A stretch of 46,297 bases of DNA, taken from Neorhizobium galegae bv. officinalis (GTDB lineage: Bacteria; Pseudomonadota; Alphaproteobacteria; Rhizobiales; Rhizobiaceae). A program made the position numbers and the translations under genes. Positions 14,896 through 22,980 of the stretch are shown piece by piece. Position 1 is the stretch's first letter, and every line of letters begins with the position of its first letter. The notes below the pieces were generated by a model. The model was not told where the DNA came from. It saw nothing but the letters and a program-made list of their open reading frames with translations, and ran no database searches. The stretch lies in the NCBI GenBank assembly GCA_000985875.1, contig CCRI01000029.1, positions 1-46,297 of the forward strand, given 5' to 3'.

Positions 14896-15128
14896 GAGAA
14901 AGCCCTCACAGCGTCGATAAATTGCACAAGCTTACGAATATATACTGGCGTGATCGGTCGTTTGAAAGGCACGGTCAGGATTTCGCGCATCATCGGATGG
15001 CTAACCTTATAGTGAGAGCTTCCGGATCGCGGCGCTGCACAGGAAATATCGAGTTCCTCGGAGACTATCTCTTCAATTCGCCAGTCCGCTCGCGGGTTGG
15101 CGCGCGTTTGTTCCAGACGCTTGCTCAC
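14892..15128 (-). CDS. hicA: HicA-like mRNA interferase toxin
   Basis: 78 residues from a GTG start, GGGG seven bases upstream. The RSGSSHYKVSHP segment (catalytic His region of HicA) followed by ILTVPFKRPITPVYIRKLVQFIDA is the HicA double-stranded-RNA-binding-like fold. It is slightly longer than typical because of a polar N-terminal extension (MSKRLEQTRANPRADW). The partner is HicB directly downstream. The toxin would cleave mRNA when free. Confidence 0.8.
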   Translation of the reverse strand: MSKRLEQTRANPRADWRIEEIVSEELDISCAAPRSGSSHYKVSHPMMREILTVPFKRPITPVYIRKLVQFIDAVRAFS

Positions 15129-15247
15129 CTTTCCGCCCCATTACCCCAGCCCGATCACATCATCCTATTTCCCGTTCTGGTAGGTGGTCAATTGCGCAAC
15201 CGTCTCATAGTTTCCGCCCGTCCGAGTCATATTGGATAGGAAATGAC

Positions 15248-15640
15248 ATGATAAAAACCTGGTCACTCGCTGCGCTGGCCCTTCTTTCCGCCCTGCCGGC
15301 GCATGCGCTCGATGCCCGGATCGTCCGGCAGCTCGATGCGCTCGCCCCGGACGAGCGGCGCGAACAGCGCTGCGATATCGAGGCGATGGATCGCATCAAG
15401 CAGGACAACAAGGGCGAATTCAAACCGGACAAGGTGATTGCCTACACGTTCGGCGATCCGATCGAGGCCGGCAACGCCATCCGTGCGCCGGGCGCCGTTT
15501 TCCGCAGCGCCGGCGACTGGTACCGGCTCAAATACAGATGCGAGACCGGCGACGAAGGCCTGAAAGTGATGTCCTTCGACTACAAGATCGGCTCGAAGGT
15601 CCCGCGCGAGGAATGGGAAAAGTATTACCTCTACGAGTAG
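15248..15640 (+). CDS. DUF930 family periplasmic protein
   Basis: 130 residues with a clear signal peptide (hydrophobic 5-18, cleavage near AHA-LD). The mature region carries RREQRCDIEAMDRI and CETGDEGLKVMSFDYKIG, giving two Cys (about 42 and 97), as in DUF930, a family of rhizobial secreted proteins of unknown function. AGGAAATG precedes the ATG. It is a single gene, convergent with the AI-2E transporter 22 bp away. Confidence 0.8.
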   Translation: MIKTWSLAALALLSALPAHALDARIVRQLDALAPDERREQRCDIEAMDRIKQDNKGEFKPDKVIAYTFGDPIEAGNAIRAPGAVFRSAGDWYRLKYRCETGDEGLKVMSFDYKIGSKVPREEWEKYYLYE

Positions 15641-15662
15641 CGTAATATCTCGACGAACGAGG

Positions 15663-16823
15663 TCATCCCGGCAGGTGCGGCACGGTCTTGCGGTCGGGGA
15701 AAAGTTCGTTCAGCACCGTCATCATGATCAGGGAAAGCGGCAGGGCGAGCATCGCCCCGACCGCGCCCCACATCCAGGTCCAGAACAGGATGGCGATGAA
15801 GACGATGAAGGGATTGATCTCCCATTGCCGGCCCATGATCGCCGGGAAGATCAGGTTCTCCATGGCAAGGTGGACTGTGAAGAATACAATTGCCGGGATC
15901 AGGCCGAGAAACAGGGCGTCGTGGGTCAGAATGCCGGCGATCGCGACCGAAACGGTCATCAGCGTGATGCCGAGGAACGGGATGAAGCTTGAGACGAAGG
16001 CGAACAGTCCCCACAGGATCGGCATGGAAAGCCCGCCGAAATAGGCGATCAGCGCCATCACCACCCCAAGCCCCAGATAGAGAAGGCTGGCGGTCGCGAA
16101 ATAATAGCCGAGCACCTGGTCGATCGAGTTGAGCACCCGGATCGCCATCAGCCGCTGGCGGCGTGTCGGAAAGGCGAGAATGATGGTGCGCCGCAGCCGC
16201 ACCCGGCCGTAGAGGAAGAGCAGCAGGGCCGCAAAGAAGATCATCCCCTGGATGATGGCGGGGGTCAGGTTGGCGGTGACGATGCCGAGAATGTTGCCGG
16301 AATTCTCGATCAGCGACTGCATCGACATCGGCCCGGTCTCAAATGTCGCGGGCGAGACGTTCAGCCAATGCTGGCTTTCGAGGAACGGCTTGATGCGGTT
16401 GATTGTCCGCTCGATGAAACTGGGGCCTTCCTGGATCAGCGTCGCGACCGGTTCGGCGAGCGAGTTGATGATCAGGAACAGGACCGCGAACACCAGCGTC
16501 GAAAGGATGAAGGCAATGCCGAAACGGGGAACGCCCGCCTTGCCGAGGCGATCTGCGACGAGACCGAGGATCAGGCCGACGACGATGGCGAGCGTGACGG
16601 GGATCAGGATCAACGACATGTAATGGACGAGCGAGAAGAATACGATCGCGAAAATGCCTATGACTGCCCATGCCATCGCCACGTCGAGCGCCTCGCGCCC
16701 GAGCGGCAGGTTCTCGGCGGCCTCGATATCTTCCGGACGCAGGGCCGCGTCCTTGCGTTGCGCCGACATGTCCGTCAGGGATTTCCTCAGCTTGCCATTG
16801 CCGCGCGCACTCATGATTGTCAT
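15663..16823 (-). CDS. AI-2E family (PerM/UPF0118) transporter
   Basis: 386 residues. A charged N-terminus is followed by about eight hydrophobic segments: two pairs near residues 47-98, one near 103-123, then a periplasmic/amphipathic region (130-190) and a C-terminal cluster with the conserved FLGITLMTVSVAI and MGRQWEINPFIVFIAI blocks. The family includes exporters of AI-2 and Na+(Li+)/H+ antiporters; the substrate here is unknown. An ATG three codons later (16814) is an equally possible start. Confidence 0.87.
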   Translation of the reverse strand: MTIMSARGNGKLRKSLTDMSAQRKDAALRPEDIEAAENLPLGREALDVAMAWAVIGIFAIVFFSLVHYMSLILIPVTLAIVVGLILGLVADRLGKAGVPRFGIAFILSTLVFAVLFLIINSLAEPVATLIQEGPSFIERTINRIKPFLESQHWLNVSPATFETGPMSMQSLIENSGNILGIVTANLTPAIIQGMIFFAALLLFLYGRVRLRRTIILAFPTRRQRLMAIRVLNSIDQVLGYYFATASLLYLGLGVVMALIAYFGGLSMPILWGLFAFVSSFIPFLGITLMTVSVAIAGILTHDALFLGLIPAIVFFTVHLAMENLIFPAIMGRQWEINPFIVFIAILFWTWMWGAVGAMLALPLSLIMMTVLNELFPDRKTVPHLPG

Positions 16824-16856
16824 GTCCAGAGGTCCCCGTGATGCCTCTCAACGCAA

Positions 16857-16886
16857 AAGCGACGCTCCGGTTCCGGAGCGCCGCTT
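16857..16886 (-). terminator. Intrinsic terminator after the CatE-like gene
   Basis: Leftwards: AAGCGGCGCTCCGG / CCGGAGCGTCGCTT, 14-bp stem with one G-U, a tight loop, then TTTGCG. It ends the transcript from the dioxygenase gene before the AI-2E transporter. Confidence 0.7.
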
Positions 16887-16913
16887 CTGCGCAAAAAACG
16901 GGGATGATCGGGC

Positions 16914-17777
16914 TCAGGCGGCGAGCGTCAGGCCGATGCCCCACGGATCTTTCAGGGACCAGCCTTCGGCGGTTTTGGTGGCGGCGATCTCCTGGGCGTC
17001 GAGCGCCGTCAGTGCCCTGTCGAGCGCCGCCTTGTCGTTGAACCGGACCGTATAGTCCGAGAGCCCGGTCATATTGCCTTCGCGCGCCTGCGCGCCACGG
17101 CTGTTCCAGATATTGGCAGCGATATGGTGGTGGTAGTCGCCGGTCGCAAAGAAGCTGGCGCCGGGATACCGCGCCATGACCTTCAGGCCCAGCACGTCGC
17201 GATAAAAGGCGTCGGCCTGCGGAATATCGCCAACCTGCAGATGAATGTGGCCGACAGCGGTGCCGTCCGCCATGCCGTCGAAGGCCTCTTTCGAAGCGCT
17301 GTTGTAGAGTTCCTGCAGGTTCAGGCGTTCAGTCGCCATGGCGACAGTGCCGTCCGGATGGTAGGTCCATTCCTGCGGCGTGCGGTCGCGGTAGATCTCG
17401 ATGCCGTTGCCTTCCGGGTCGGAAAGATAGATCGCCTCGCTGACCAGGTGATCGGACGCACCGTCCAGCCGGATGTTGTTGTGGGCGGAATGGGCCAGCC
17501 AGTGGGCAAGCGCCTGTCGGTTCGGCACCAGGAAGGCGGTGTGGAACAGGCCGGCGGCATTGCGGGGCGCGCGGGCGACGTTCTTGCGCGTCGAAAGCGT
17601 CAGGAGCGGCTGGCCGCCGACACCCAGCACCTCGCCGCTGGGATTCTTCTCGATGACCTTCAGGCCGATGATGTTCTGGTAGAAGCCGGACACCAGGGGC
17701 AGGTCGCTGACGACCAGATGCGCGCCGCGGACATGGGCAGGGCGAGTGAGGGCGAATGGCTGCGTGACATCGGACAT
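16914..17777 (-). CDS. VOC-family dioxygenase resembling catechol 2,3-dioxygenase (CatE type)
   Basis: 287 residues with two VOC/glyoxalase modules. The first begins RGAHLVVSDLPLVSGFYQNIIGL and ends in SDPEGNGIEIYRD; the second begins VGHIHLQVGDIPQADAFYRDVLGL and includes GDYHHHIAANIW and SLKDPWGIGL. Metal ligands are likely His of GHIHL and of the YHHH stretch plus a C-terminal acidic residue, as in CatE-like enzymes; the substrate is uncertain. AAGGA lies eight bases upstream of ATG 17777; an earlier ATG would add an unrelated 29 residues. Confidence 0.8.
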   Translation of the reverse strand: MSDVTQPFALTRPAHVRGAHLVVSDLPLVSGFYQNIIGLKVIEKNPSGEVLGVGGQPLLTLSTRKNVARAPRNAAGLFHTAFLVPNRQALAHWLAHSAHNNIRLDGASDHLVSEAIYLSDPEGNGIEIYRDRTPQEWTYHPDGTVAMATERLNLQELYNSASKEAFDGMADGTAVGHIHLQVGDIPQADAFYRDVLGLKVMARYPGASFFATGDYHHHIAANIWNSRGAQAREGNMTGLSDYTVRFNDKAALDRALTALDAQEIAATKTAEGWSLKDPWGIGLTLAA

Positions 17778-17908
17778 ATCGAAATCCTTTAATCGGCGTC
17801 GGGCGGCCGGAACGGCCTGTTGCAAGTTATATGGTCGATGTCCATCGTTCACGATAGAGCGCAAAATGGCGATTGATCGTCTCCAAATTGTAGACGATCC
17901 ACTGGCAT

Positions 17909-17950
17909 TTGACCTTGGTCAACGCGGCTCGAACCACGTTAAGCTATGAT
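17909..17950 (+). promoter_or_regulatory. FixK/FNR-type box with class II promoter geometry
   Basis: TTGACCTTGGTCAA (17909-17922) fits TTGA-N6-TCAA. TATGAT at 17945-17950 is a good -10; the expected start near 17957 places the box centre at about -41.5, the position used by FNR/FixK activators. It drives the universal stress protein gene and probably its neighbours under low oxygen. Confidence 0.65.
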
Positions 17951-17976
17951 AGGCCGAAAGGCCTGAAGGAGATCGC

Positions 17977-18387
17977 ATGTACAAGAAGATTATCGTCGCA
18001 GTGGATGTCTCCGCTCTGGAAAAGGGCGAACGCATCCTGCGCAACGCATCGAACCTGTTGGACGGGGACGGTACCATCCTGATCGTCAACGTGGTGGAGG
18101 ACATGCCCGCGTATCTTGTCTCCGACCTGACCGTTGATCTGACCGTCGCAGCCCGTCAGGATGCCGAACGGCAGCTCGTCGATCTTCGCCGGAAAGTCGG
18201 CGTCGAAGCCGATATCGAGATCCGCCAGGGCTCGCCGGCGCGCGAAATCCTCGCGGCGTCTGAAGAGCAGGGTGCCGATCTGATCATCGTGGCCTCGCAT
18301 GTTCCGGACCTGTCGAACTATCTGATCGGCGCCACCGCCGACCGCATCGTGCGCCACGCAACCTGTTCGGTCCTTGTCGACCGCTGA
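17977..18387 (+). CDS. Universal stress protein (UspA family)
   Basis: 136 residues, a single Usp domain beginning MYKKIIVAVDVS and ending GATADRIVRHATCSVLVDR. The GA-x-ADRIVRHA-x-CSVLV block corresponds to the ATP-binding region of the Usp fold, with SHVPDLSNYLIG in front. Cytoplasmic. AAGGAG precedes the ATG. A FixK/FNR-type box about 60 bp upstream suggests microaerobic induction, known for several rhizobial Usp genes. A DksA-like gene follows after 14 bp. Confidence 0.9.
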   Translation: MYKKIIVAVDVSALEKGERILRNASNLLDGDGTILIVNVVEDMPAYLVSDLTVDLTVAARQDAERQLVDLRRKVGVEADIEIRQGSPAREILAASEEQGADLIIVASHVPDLSNYLIGATADRIVRHATCSVLVDR

Positions 18388-18401
18388 AAGGGGACGGAAC
18401 C

Positions 18402-18734
18402 ATGGATACAGCAAGATATGGCAGCGTCCTGAGAGCGAGGAAGGTCGAACTGGAAAAGCGCCTGAACCGCATCGAAGAGGATTTCGTCACGCCCCGCAAT
18501 CCTGACGACGACGACCGCGCCGTCGAACGCAACAATGACGAAGTGCTGGAAGAACTCGGCGAAACCGGCGAACGGGAGCTTGCGGCGATCGATGCGGCAC
18601 TTCACCGCATCGCCGCCGGCACCTTCGGCATCTGCGCCCGATGCGGACAGCCGATCGCCGAGAAACGCCTGGATGCCGTGCCGCACACGCCACTCTGCCA
18701 GACATGCGCCGGCGAGGTGGCGGACGAAGTTTAA
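18402..18734 (+). CDS. TraR/DksA-family zinc-finger protein
   Basis: 110 residues: an N-terminal coiled-coil (about 10-70) followed by a C4 zinc finger with Cys78, Cys81, Cys99 and Cys102. DksA-type proteins bind the RNA polymerase secondary channel and modulate initiation during stress; this member is shorter than canonical DksA (about 150 residues), closer to the YocK/TraR-type proteins. The conserved acidic tip is replaced by an acidic loop (NPDDDDRAVERNNDE). It is probably cotranscribed with the Usp gene. Confidence 0.85.
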   Translation: MDTARYGSVLRARKVELEKRLNRIEEDFVTPRNPDDDDRAVERNNDEVLEELGETGERELAAIDAALHRIAAGTFGICARCGQPIAEKRLDAVPHTPLCQTCAGEVADEV

Positions 18735-18820
18735 CGCGGGAAACGGAATGTGAATCGTCCCTCTCTTGCCTTCCGCCACGGTCGTGCTCATTCTTAAGAG
18801 CGAGGCAGGCGGAAGGGCGG

Positions 18821-19486
18821 ATGAACGAGTTTTTCAATTTCGGGCGCAAATATGATTTTCACGAGATCGTTGCGGATGGCATCATCCACGGCGTCGGCAT
18901 CGTGTTTGCGCTGGTCGGCGCCACCGCTCTGATCTTCTACGCGACCGTCTGGTCGAGCCATGGGGAGATCGCCGCCGCCTGGATCTATGGCCTTGGACTG
19001 ATCATCTGTCTGTCGATCTCGTTCACCTACAATATCTGGCCGCACTCGCGCACCAAATGGGTGCTGCGGCGGCTCGATCATTCGGCGATCTTCATCCTGA
19101 TAGCAGCGACCTATACGCCCTTCCTGCAGCGTGGCGCGCACGACCCGTGGATATTCGCCATGCTTCTGGCGATCTGGGCGACCGCCATTTTCGGCATCAC
19201 GCTGAAATGCCTGTTTCCGGGCCGTTACGACAAGCTGGCGATCCTTCTCTATCTCGCCATGGGCTGGAGCGGCGTGATGGTCGCCGGGACGATCTCGCAA
19301 TATCTGCCCGCCGTCACCATCTGGCTGATCGTCATCGGCGGCTTCATCTATTCGCTGGGAGTCATCTTCCACGTCTGGGAACGGCTGCGTTTCCAGAATG
19401 CGATATGGCACGGTTTCGTGGTCGCCGCCGCCGCCGTCCATTACGGCGCGGTCATGACCTGCTTCAGCCTCTCCGGCGGTTCTTGA
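18821..19486 (+). CDS. Hemolysin III family (PAQR-like) membrane protein
   Basis: 221 residues with seven predicted membrane segments. The DGIIHGVGI block near residue 20, RRLDHSAIFILIAATYTPF near 85-103 and FHVWERLRFQNAIWHGFVVAAA near the C-terminus carry the conserved Ser/Asp/His residues of the HlyIII/PAQR superfamily. Several members are putative lipid hydrolases or ion-homeostasis proteins; a true hemolytic role is not implied. GGAAGGGCGG lies upstream of the ATG. It sits 86 bp after the DksA-like gene and may share the FixK-type promoter. Confidence 0.87.
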   Translation: MNEFFNFGRKYDFHEIVADGIIHGVGIVFALVGATALIFYATVWSSHGEIAAAWIYGLGLIICLSISFTYNIWPHSRTKWVLRRLDHSAIFILIAATYTPFLQRGAHDPWIFAMLLAIWATAIFGITLKCLFPGRYDKLAILLYLAMGWSGVMVAGTISQYLPAVTIWLIVIGGFIYSLGVIFHVWERLRFQNAIWHGFVVAAAAVHYGAVMTCFSLSGGS

Positions 19487-19496
19487 TCGTCACCGG

Positions 19497-19973
19497 TTAT
19501 CGGGCGCAGCCGACCGGCTTCAGGCTTGCGACCATCCGCTTGACGATCGCGTCATAGGCCTTGAGGTTCTGCCGGCGGTATTCGATCATCATGAAGGCCG
19601 CCGCATCGTCGCAGAGCTGCACGCCGCGCACATAGAGAATGCGGCCATCTTTGGCGCCCGAATAGCTCGCCCAATCCGCCTCTACCCGTGAATAGGAAAT
19701 CTGCCAGCCATCGTCCATGGCCTGCACAATGCGGTTCGAGGCCTCGCCTTCGAAGGCGGTATCGAGAAGATTTGTGCCGAAGACGAGAATGCGGTCGCCA
19801 TTGGCGCCGGTAAATGTCCGGCCGTCGTCATTGTCGGGCGCCCGTGCCATCTTGAAGCCGGGCGGCACCTCGACACGATAGCCGAAGCGGGCATTGCTGT
19901 AGGTCTGCCATTCGGCGGCAGAGGCCGCGGGCACGGTGGCCAGCCACGCCAGAACCATCAGGAAATACCGCAT
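19497..19973 (-). CDS. Uncharacterised secreted protein
   Basis: 158 residues with a signal peptide (hydrophobic 3-17, cleavage near ASA-AE). The mature part begins EWQTYSNARFGYRVEVPPGFKM, a pattern seen in small periplasmic proteins with a YSN..YGY..PPGF motif, and contains two Cys (about residues 120 and 156) that could form a disulphide. No named family is assigned. GGGAGGGCGGA precedes the ATG. Convergent with the HlyIII gene, 10 bp apart. Confidence 0.7.
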   Translation of the reverse strand: MRYFLMVLAWLATVPAASAAEWQTYSNARFGYRVEVPPGFKMARAPDNDDGRTFTGANGDRILVFGTNLLDTAFEGEASNRIVQAMDDGWQISYSRVEADWASYSGAKDGRILYVRGVQLCDDAAAFMMIEYRRQNLKAYDAIVKRMVASLKPVGCAR

Positions 19974-20092
19974 TCCGCCCTCCCGCGTGAATGCCGATGA
20001 CGCTATCAGAAGAGCCGGACGCCAACAATCTGGACTCGCCTCTCGATCGTCTGCTATAGTGGACGGAATTGCATCATGATGGACAAAACAAG

Positions 20093-20596
20093 ATGACCCA
20101 GCCGCTCGTGCGCGACGCCACCGAAGCCGATCTCCCCGTGATCATGGAGATCTACAACGACGCGGTCGCCAACACGACGGCGATCTGGAACGAGGTTCTC
20201 GTCGATCTCCAGAACCGCAAGGAATGGTTCGCCGCCCGCAAGGCGCGTGGCTTCCCGGTTCTGGTTGCGGATGTCGACAGCAAGGTCGCCGGATACGCCT
20301 CCTATGGCGACTGGCGCGCCTTCGACGGTTTCCGCCACACGGTCGAGCATTCCGTCTACGTCCACCGCGATTTCCGCGGCGGCGGCATCGGGGGAATGCT
20401 GATGCGGGACCTGATCGGCCGCGCCGCCGAAAACGGCATCCACGTCATGGTCGCCTGCATCGAGGCCGGAAACACCGCCTCGATCGGCCTTCACGAAAAA
20501 CTCGGCTTCCGCACCGCCGGCACGTTTTCCGAAGTCGGCACGAAATTCGGTCGCTGGCTGGACCTGACCTGCATGGAGCTCAAGGTTACGGGGTGA
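20093..20596 (+). CDS. GNAT acetyltransferase, phosphinothricin acetyltransferase (Pat/Bar) type
   Basis: 167 residues. VRDATEADLPVIMEIYNDAV, the acetyl-CoA site VHRDFRGGGIGGMLM and ACIEAGNTASIGLHEKLGF are the characteristic blocks of Pat/Bar/MddA-type enzymes, which acetylate the amine of phosphinothricin, methionine sulfone or sulfoximine. In most bacteria the physiological substrate is not known. An ATG with a weak ribosome site is taken as start; a TTG eight codons upstream is in frame but less likely. Confidence 0.85.
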   Translation: MTQPLVRDATEADLPVIMEIYNDAVANTTAIWNEVLVDLQNRKEWFAARKARGFPVLVADVDSKVAGYASYGDWRAFDGFRHTVEHSVYVHRDFRGGGIGGMLMRDLIGRAAENGIHVMVACIEAGNTASIGLHEKLGFRTAGTFSEVGTKFGRWLDLTCMELKVTG

Positions 20597-20619
20597 GATG
20601 GCGCTGCTTTGCTCCCTGA

Positions 20620-21252
20620 CTAACTCCGCTGCAGCGCCAGATGCGCGCCGAGCCCGACCAGCAGCGCCCCTCCAGCCCTCTGCATCAGCCTTTGCGCCCC
20701 GCTCGAACGCTTCAGCCGGGTAATCACCGCGCCGGCGAGGAAGACACAGACGATATCGGCCGACGAGAACATCAGGTTGACGATCGTGCCGAGGATGACG
20801 AATTGCAGCCAGATGGGGAAGGCGGCCGAGGCGTCGATGAACTGCGGCAGGAAGGCGAGGAAGAAGATCGCCGTCTTCGGGTTCAGCACTTCCACCGTGA
20901 TGCTTTCGAAAAACGCGCGCCGGCCGGATTTCTGGGCAATCTCCGGAAGCTCGAGATCGCCGGCCGCCTTGGCGCGAAACAGCGAGATGCCGAGCCAGAC
21001 GAGATAGGTCGCCCCCGCCAGCTTCACCGCCAAATAGAGCATCGGCACCGCATGGAACAGCACCGAGAGCCCGGCGGCGGCGGCAAACACATGCGCATAT
21101 CCGCCGATATGGATGCCGAGCGAGGCCATCAGCCCCGACCACCGCCCGCGCGCCAGCGTCTGGGCCGCGGCATAAAGCATGGCCGGGCCGGGGATATAGG
21201 CGAAGACCGCCGTGGTGGCGAGGAAAGCGAGAAACAGCTCGGTCGAGGGCAT
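20620..21252 (-). CDS. LysE/RhtB-family exporter
   Basis: 210 residues, about six membrane segments. FAYIPGPAMLYAAAQTLARGR near residues 16-36 carries the PGP...GR motif and VEVLNPKTAIFFLAFLPQF the NPK...F.PQF block near 120-138. Amino-acid or metabolite export by proton antiport is the family function. AAGGA precedes ATG 21252; the frame extends 18 codons further upstream without a convincing start. Convergent with the Pat-type gene; divergent from the EamA exporter at 21429. Confidence 0.87.
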   Translation of the reverse strand: MPSTELFLAFLATTAVFAYIPGPAMLYAAAQTLARGRWSGLMASLGIHIGGYAHVFAAAAGLSVLFHAVPMLYLAVKLAGATYLVWLGISLFRAKAAGDLELPEIAQKSGRRAFFESITVEVLNPKTAIFFLAFLPQFIDASAAFPIWLQFVILGTIVNLMFSSADIVCVFLAGAVITRLKRSSGAQRLMQRAGGALLVGLGAHLALQRS

Positions 21253-21428
21253 GTCTTGTTCCTTGAGTGAACCCGCATCATTGCAACAGGCGGCGCCCCG
21301 CTTCAAGTGCGCTCAGCGCAGCCCATCGAGCACCGCAGCTTGAGAACACTTCGATCCGCACCGAAGCATCCGCCCTCCGTCCTGCCCTAGAACCCCCGCA
21401 TCGAAATGCGAAAAGGTCAGGCGAGATC

Positions 21429-22331
21429 ATGCCGAACACACCGAATATGACCAGGGAACTGGCGCTGCTGCTAGTGCTCTCCACGCTCTGGGGCGCTTCC
21501 TACACGTTCATCAAGATCGGCGTCGAGACCATCCCGCCGGTGACGCTGATCGCGTTGCGGACGCTGATCGCTGGAGCGGTGCTGCTTGCCGTCATCCGCT
21601 GGCGCGGCCTGAAATTGCCGCGCGACGGGGCGACATGGGCGCGCTTCCTGTTCCAGGCCTGCTTGAACAGCGCCATCCCTTTCACGCTGATCGCCTGGGC
21701 CGAGCAGTCGACCGATGCCGGGCTTGCCGCGATCCTCAATTCGACCACGCCGATCTTCGCCTTCCTGATCACCGCTCTGGTCACCCGCCACGAGGCGGTG
21801 ACGGTGCGAAAACTGTTCGGCGTCGGCGCGGGGCTTGTCGGCATCTGCATGGTCATCGGTGTAGAGGCGCTGTCGGGCCTCGGGGAGGGGCTCGTGCCAC
21901 AGCTGGCGATCGTATTGGCCACGGTGTGTTATGCCGGTGCCGCGATTTTCGGCAGGAACTTCAAGGGCCTCGATCCGATCATGCCGGCCGCGGGCTCGCT
22001 CGTCTGCGGCGCGGCGCTGCTGGTGCCGGCAAGCCTGATCGTCGACAGGCCCTGGACGCTTGCACCCGCACTGGACTCGATCCTCGCGCTGGTCGCGCTC
22101 TCGGTCTTTTCGACGGCACTTGCCTTCGTCATCTATTTTCGGCTGATGCAGACGCTCGGCTCGGTGGGCGCAACGTCGCAGGCCTATCTGCGGGTGCCGG
22201 TCGGGGTGGCGATCGGTGTCGTTTTCCTCGGCGAAAGCCTGCATCCGGGCGCATGGGCGGGCCTGATCTGCGTCGTCGCGGGTGTTGCCGCCATGACCTT
22301 GCCGGCGCGCAGGAAGCTCTCGGCGGCGTGA
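21429..22331 (+). CDS. EamA/RhaT-family (DMT) transporter
   Basis: 300 residues, ten predicted membrane helices in two EamA repeats. The first begins LLLVLSTLWGASYTFIKIGVE with the canonical WG...F motif; the second begins near residue 155 with IVLATVCYAGAAIFGR. The C-terminal half contains GATSQAYLRVPVGVAIGVVFLGE, the conserved ending of EamA proteins. Exports metabolites or amino acids; the substrate is unknown. AGGCGAG lies upstream of the ATG. It is convergent with the marR-like gene by 11 bp. Confidence 0.87.
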   Translation: MPNTPNMTRELALLLVLSTLWGASYTFIKIGVETIPPVTLIALRTLIAGAVLLAVIRWRGLKLPRDGATWARFLFQACLNSAIPFTLIAWAEQSTDAGLAAILNSTTPIFAFLITALVTRHEAVTVRKLFGVGAGLVGICMVIGVEALSGLGEGLVPQLAIVLATVCYAGAAIFGRNFKGLDPIMPAAGSLVCGAALLVPASLIVDRPWTLAPALDSILALVALSVFSTALAFVIYFRLMQTLGSVGATSQAYLRVPVGVAIGVVFLGESLHPGAWAGLICVVAGVAAMTLPARRKLSAA

Positions 22332-22342
22332 TGTGGCGGTCG

Positions 22343-22888
22343 TCAGTCCTGCGTCGGCTCTTCCGGCGTTTTGCCGGATAGATGAGCCTCGACGGCGAGG
22401 TTCAGTTCCCGAAGCAGGCCGGCAAGCTGCGCCTTCTTGTCCGGATCGAAGCCCGCGATGGCTTCCGCCTCACTCGCCATGTCCTGCCGGAACGCGGCCT
22501 CCGCCCGCCTGGCGCCTTCGTCCGTCAGCTGCACCGCCAGACTGCGGCCGTCGTTGTCGGACGGGACGCGCTTGATCAGGCCGGCCTTTTCCAGCCGGCC
22601 GAGCCGATGGGTGAGGCTGCCGGAGGCGATCATCAGCGACCGATAGAGTTCCGTCGGGGTCAGCCGATGGGGCGGCCCGGAGCGCAGAAGGGTCGCGACC
22701 ACGTCGAATTCCCCGCGGTCAAGGTTGAACGATGCGAATGTCGCCTCGATCGACGGCGTGACCAGCCGCGACAGGCGGTAGATGCGGCCGAGAACTTCCA
22801 TCGGCCCCGTGTCGAGATCCGGCAATTGTCTGGCCCACTGGCCCCGCGCCCGGTCGATGTGATCCTGCGTTTTTTGCGTCTGCGCCAT
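22343..22888 (-). CDS. MarR-family transcriptional regulator
   Basis: 181 residues. A winged helix-turn-helix (about residues 75-125) includes LTPTELYRSLMIASGSLTHRLGRLEKAGLIKR and the wing DNDGRSLAVQLTDEG. The N-terminal dimerisation helix is preceded by a basic stretch (RARGQWARQLPDLD). It is divergent from an EamA exporter, and two near-identical 18-bp palindromes fill the space between, so it most likely represses that exporter and itself. GGAGA lies six bases before ATG 22888. Confidence 0.9.
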   Translation of the reverse strand: MAQTQKTQDHIDRARGQWARQLPDLDTGPMEVLGRIYRLSRLVTPSIEATFASFNLDRGEFDVVATLLRSGPPHRLTPTELYRSLMIASGSLTHRLGRLEKAGLIKRVPSDNDGRSLAVQLTDEGARRAEAAFRQDMASEAEAIAGFDPDKKAQLAGLLRELNLAVEAHLSGKTPEEPTQD

Positions 22889-22912
22889 TCCGATTCTCCG
22901 TCTCGACAAAAC

Positions 22913-22961
22913 TATCTTGACATGAAGATAAATCGGGAGCAAATATCTTCACGTGAAGATA
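22913..22961. promoter_or_regulatory. Twin MarR operators
   Basis: TATCTTGACATGAAGATA (22913-22930) and the perfect palindrome TATCTTCACGTGAAGATA (22944-22961), centres 31 bp apart, i.e. about three helical turns on the same face of the DNA. Both lie between the divergent marR-like and EamA genes. Confidence 0.75.
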
Positions 22962-22980
22962 AATAGGTGAGGAACCGACC

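Noticed and set aside
12050..14920. Long open frame on the + strand opposite ptrB
   Set aside because: It is antisense to a well-supported oligopeptidase B; long antisense frames are expected in GC-rich DNA and this one has no recognisable domain.
17951..17964. AGGCC-GAAA-GGCCT hairpin before the Usp ribosome site
   Set aside because: The predicted transcription start (about 17957) falls inside it, so it would not form in the mRNA.
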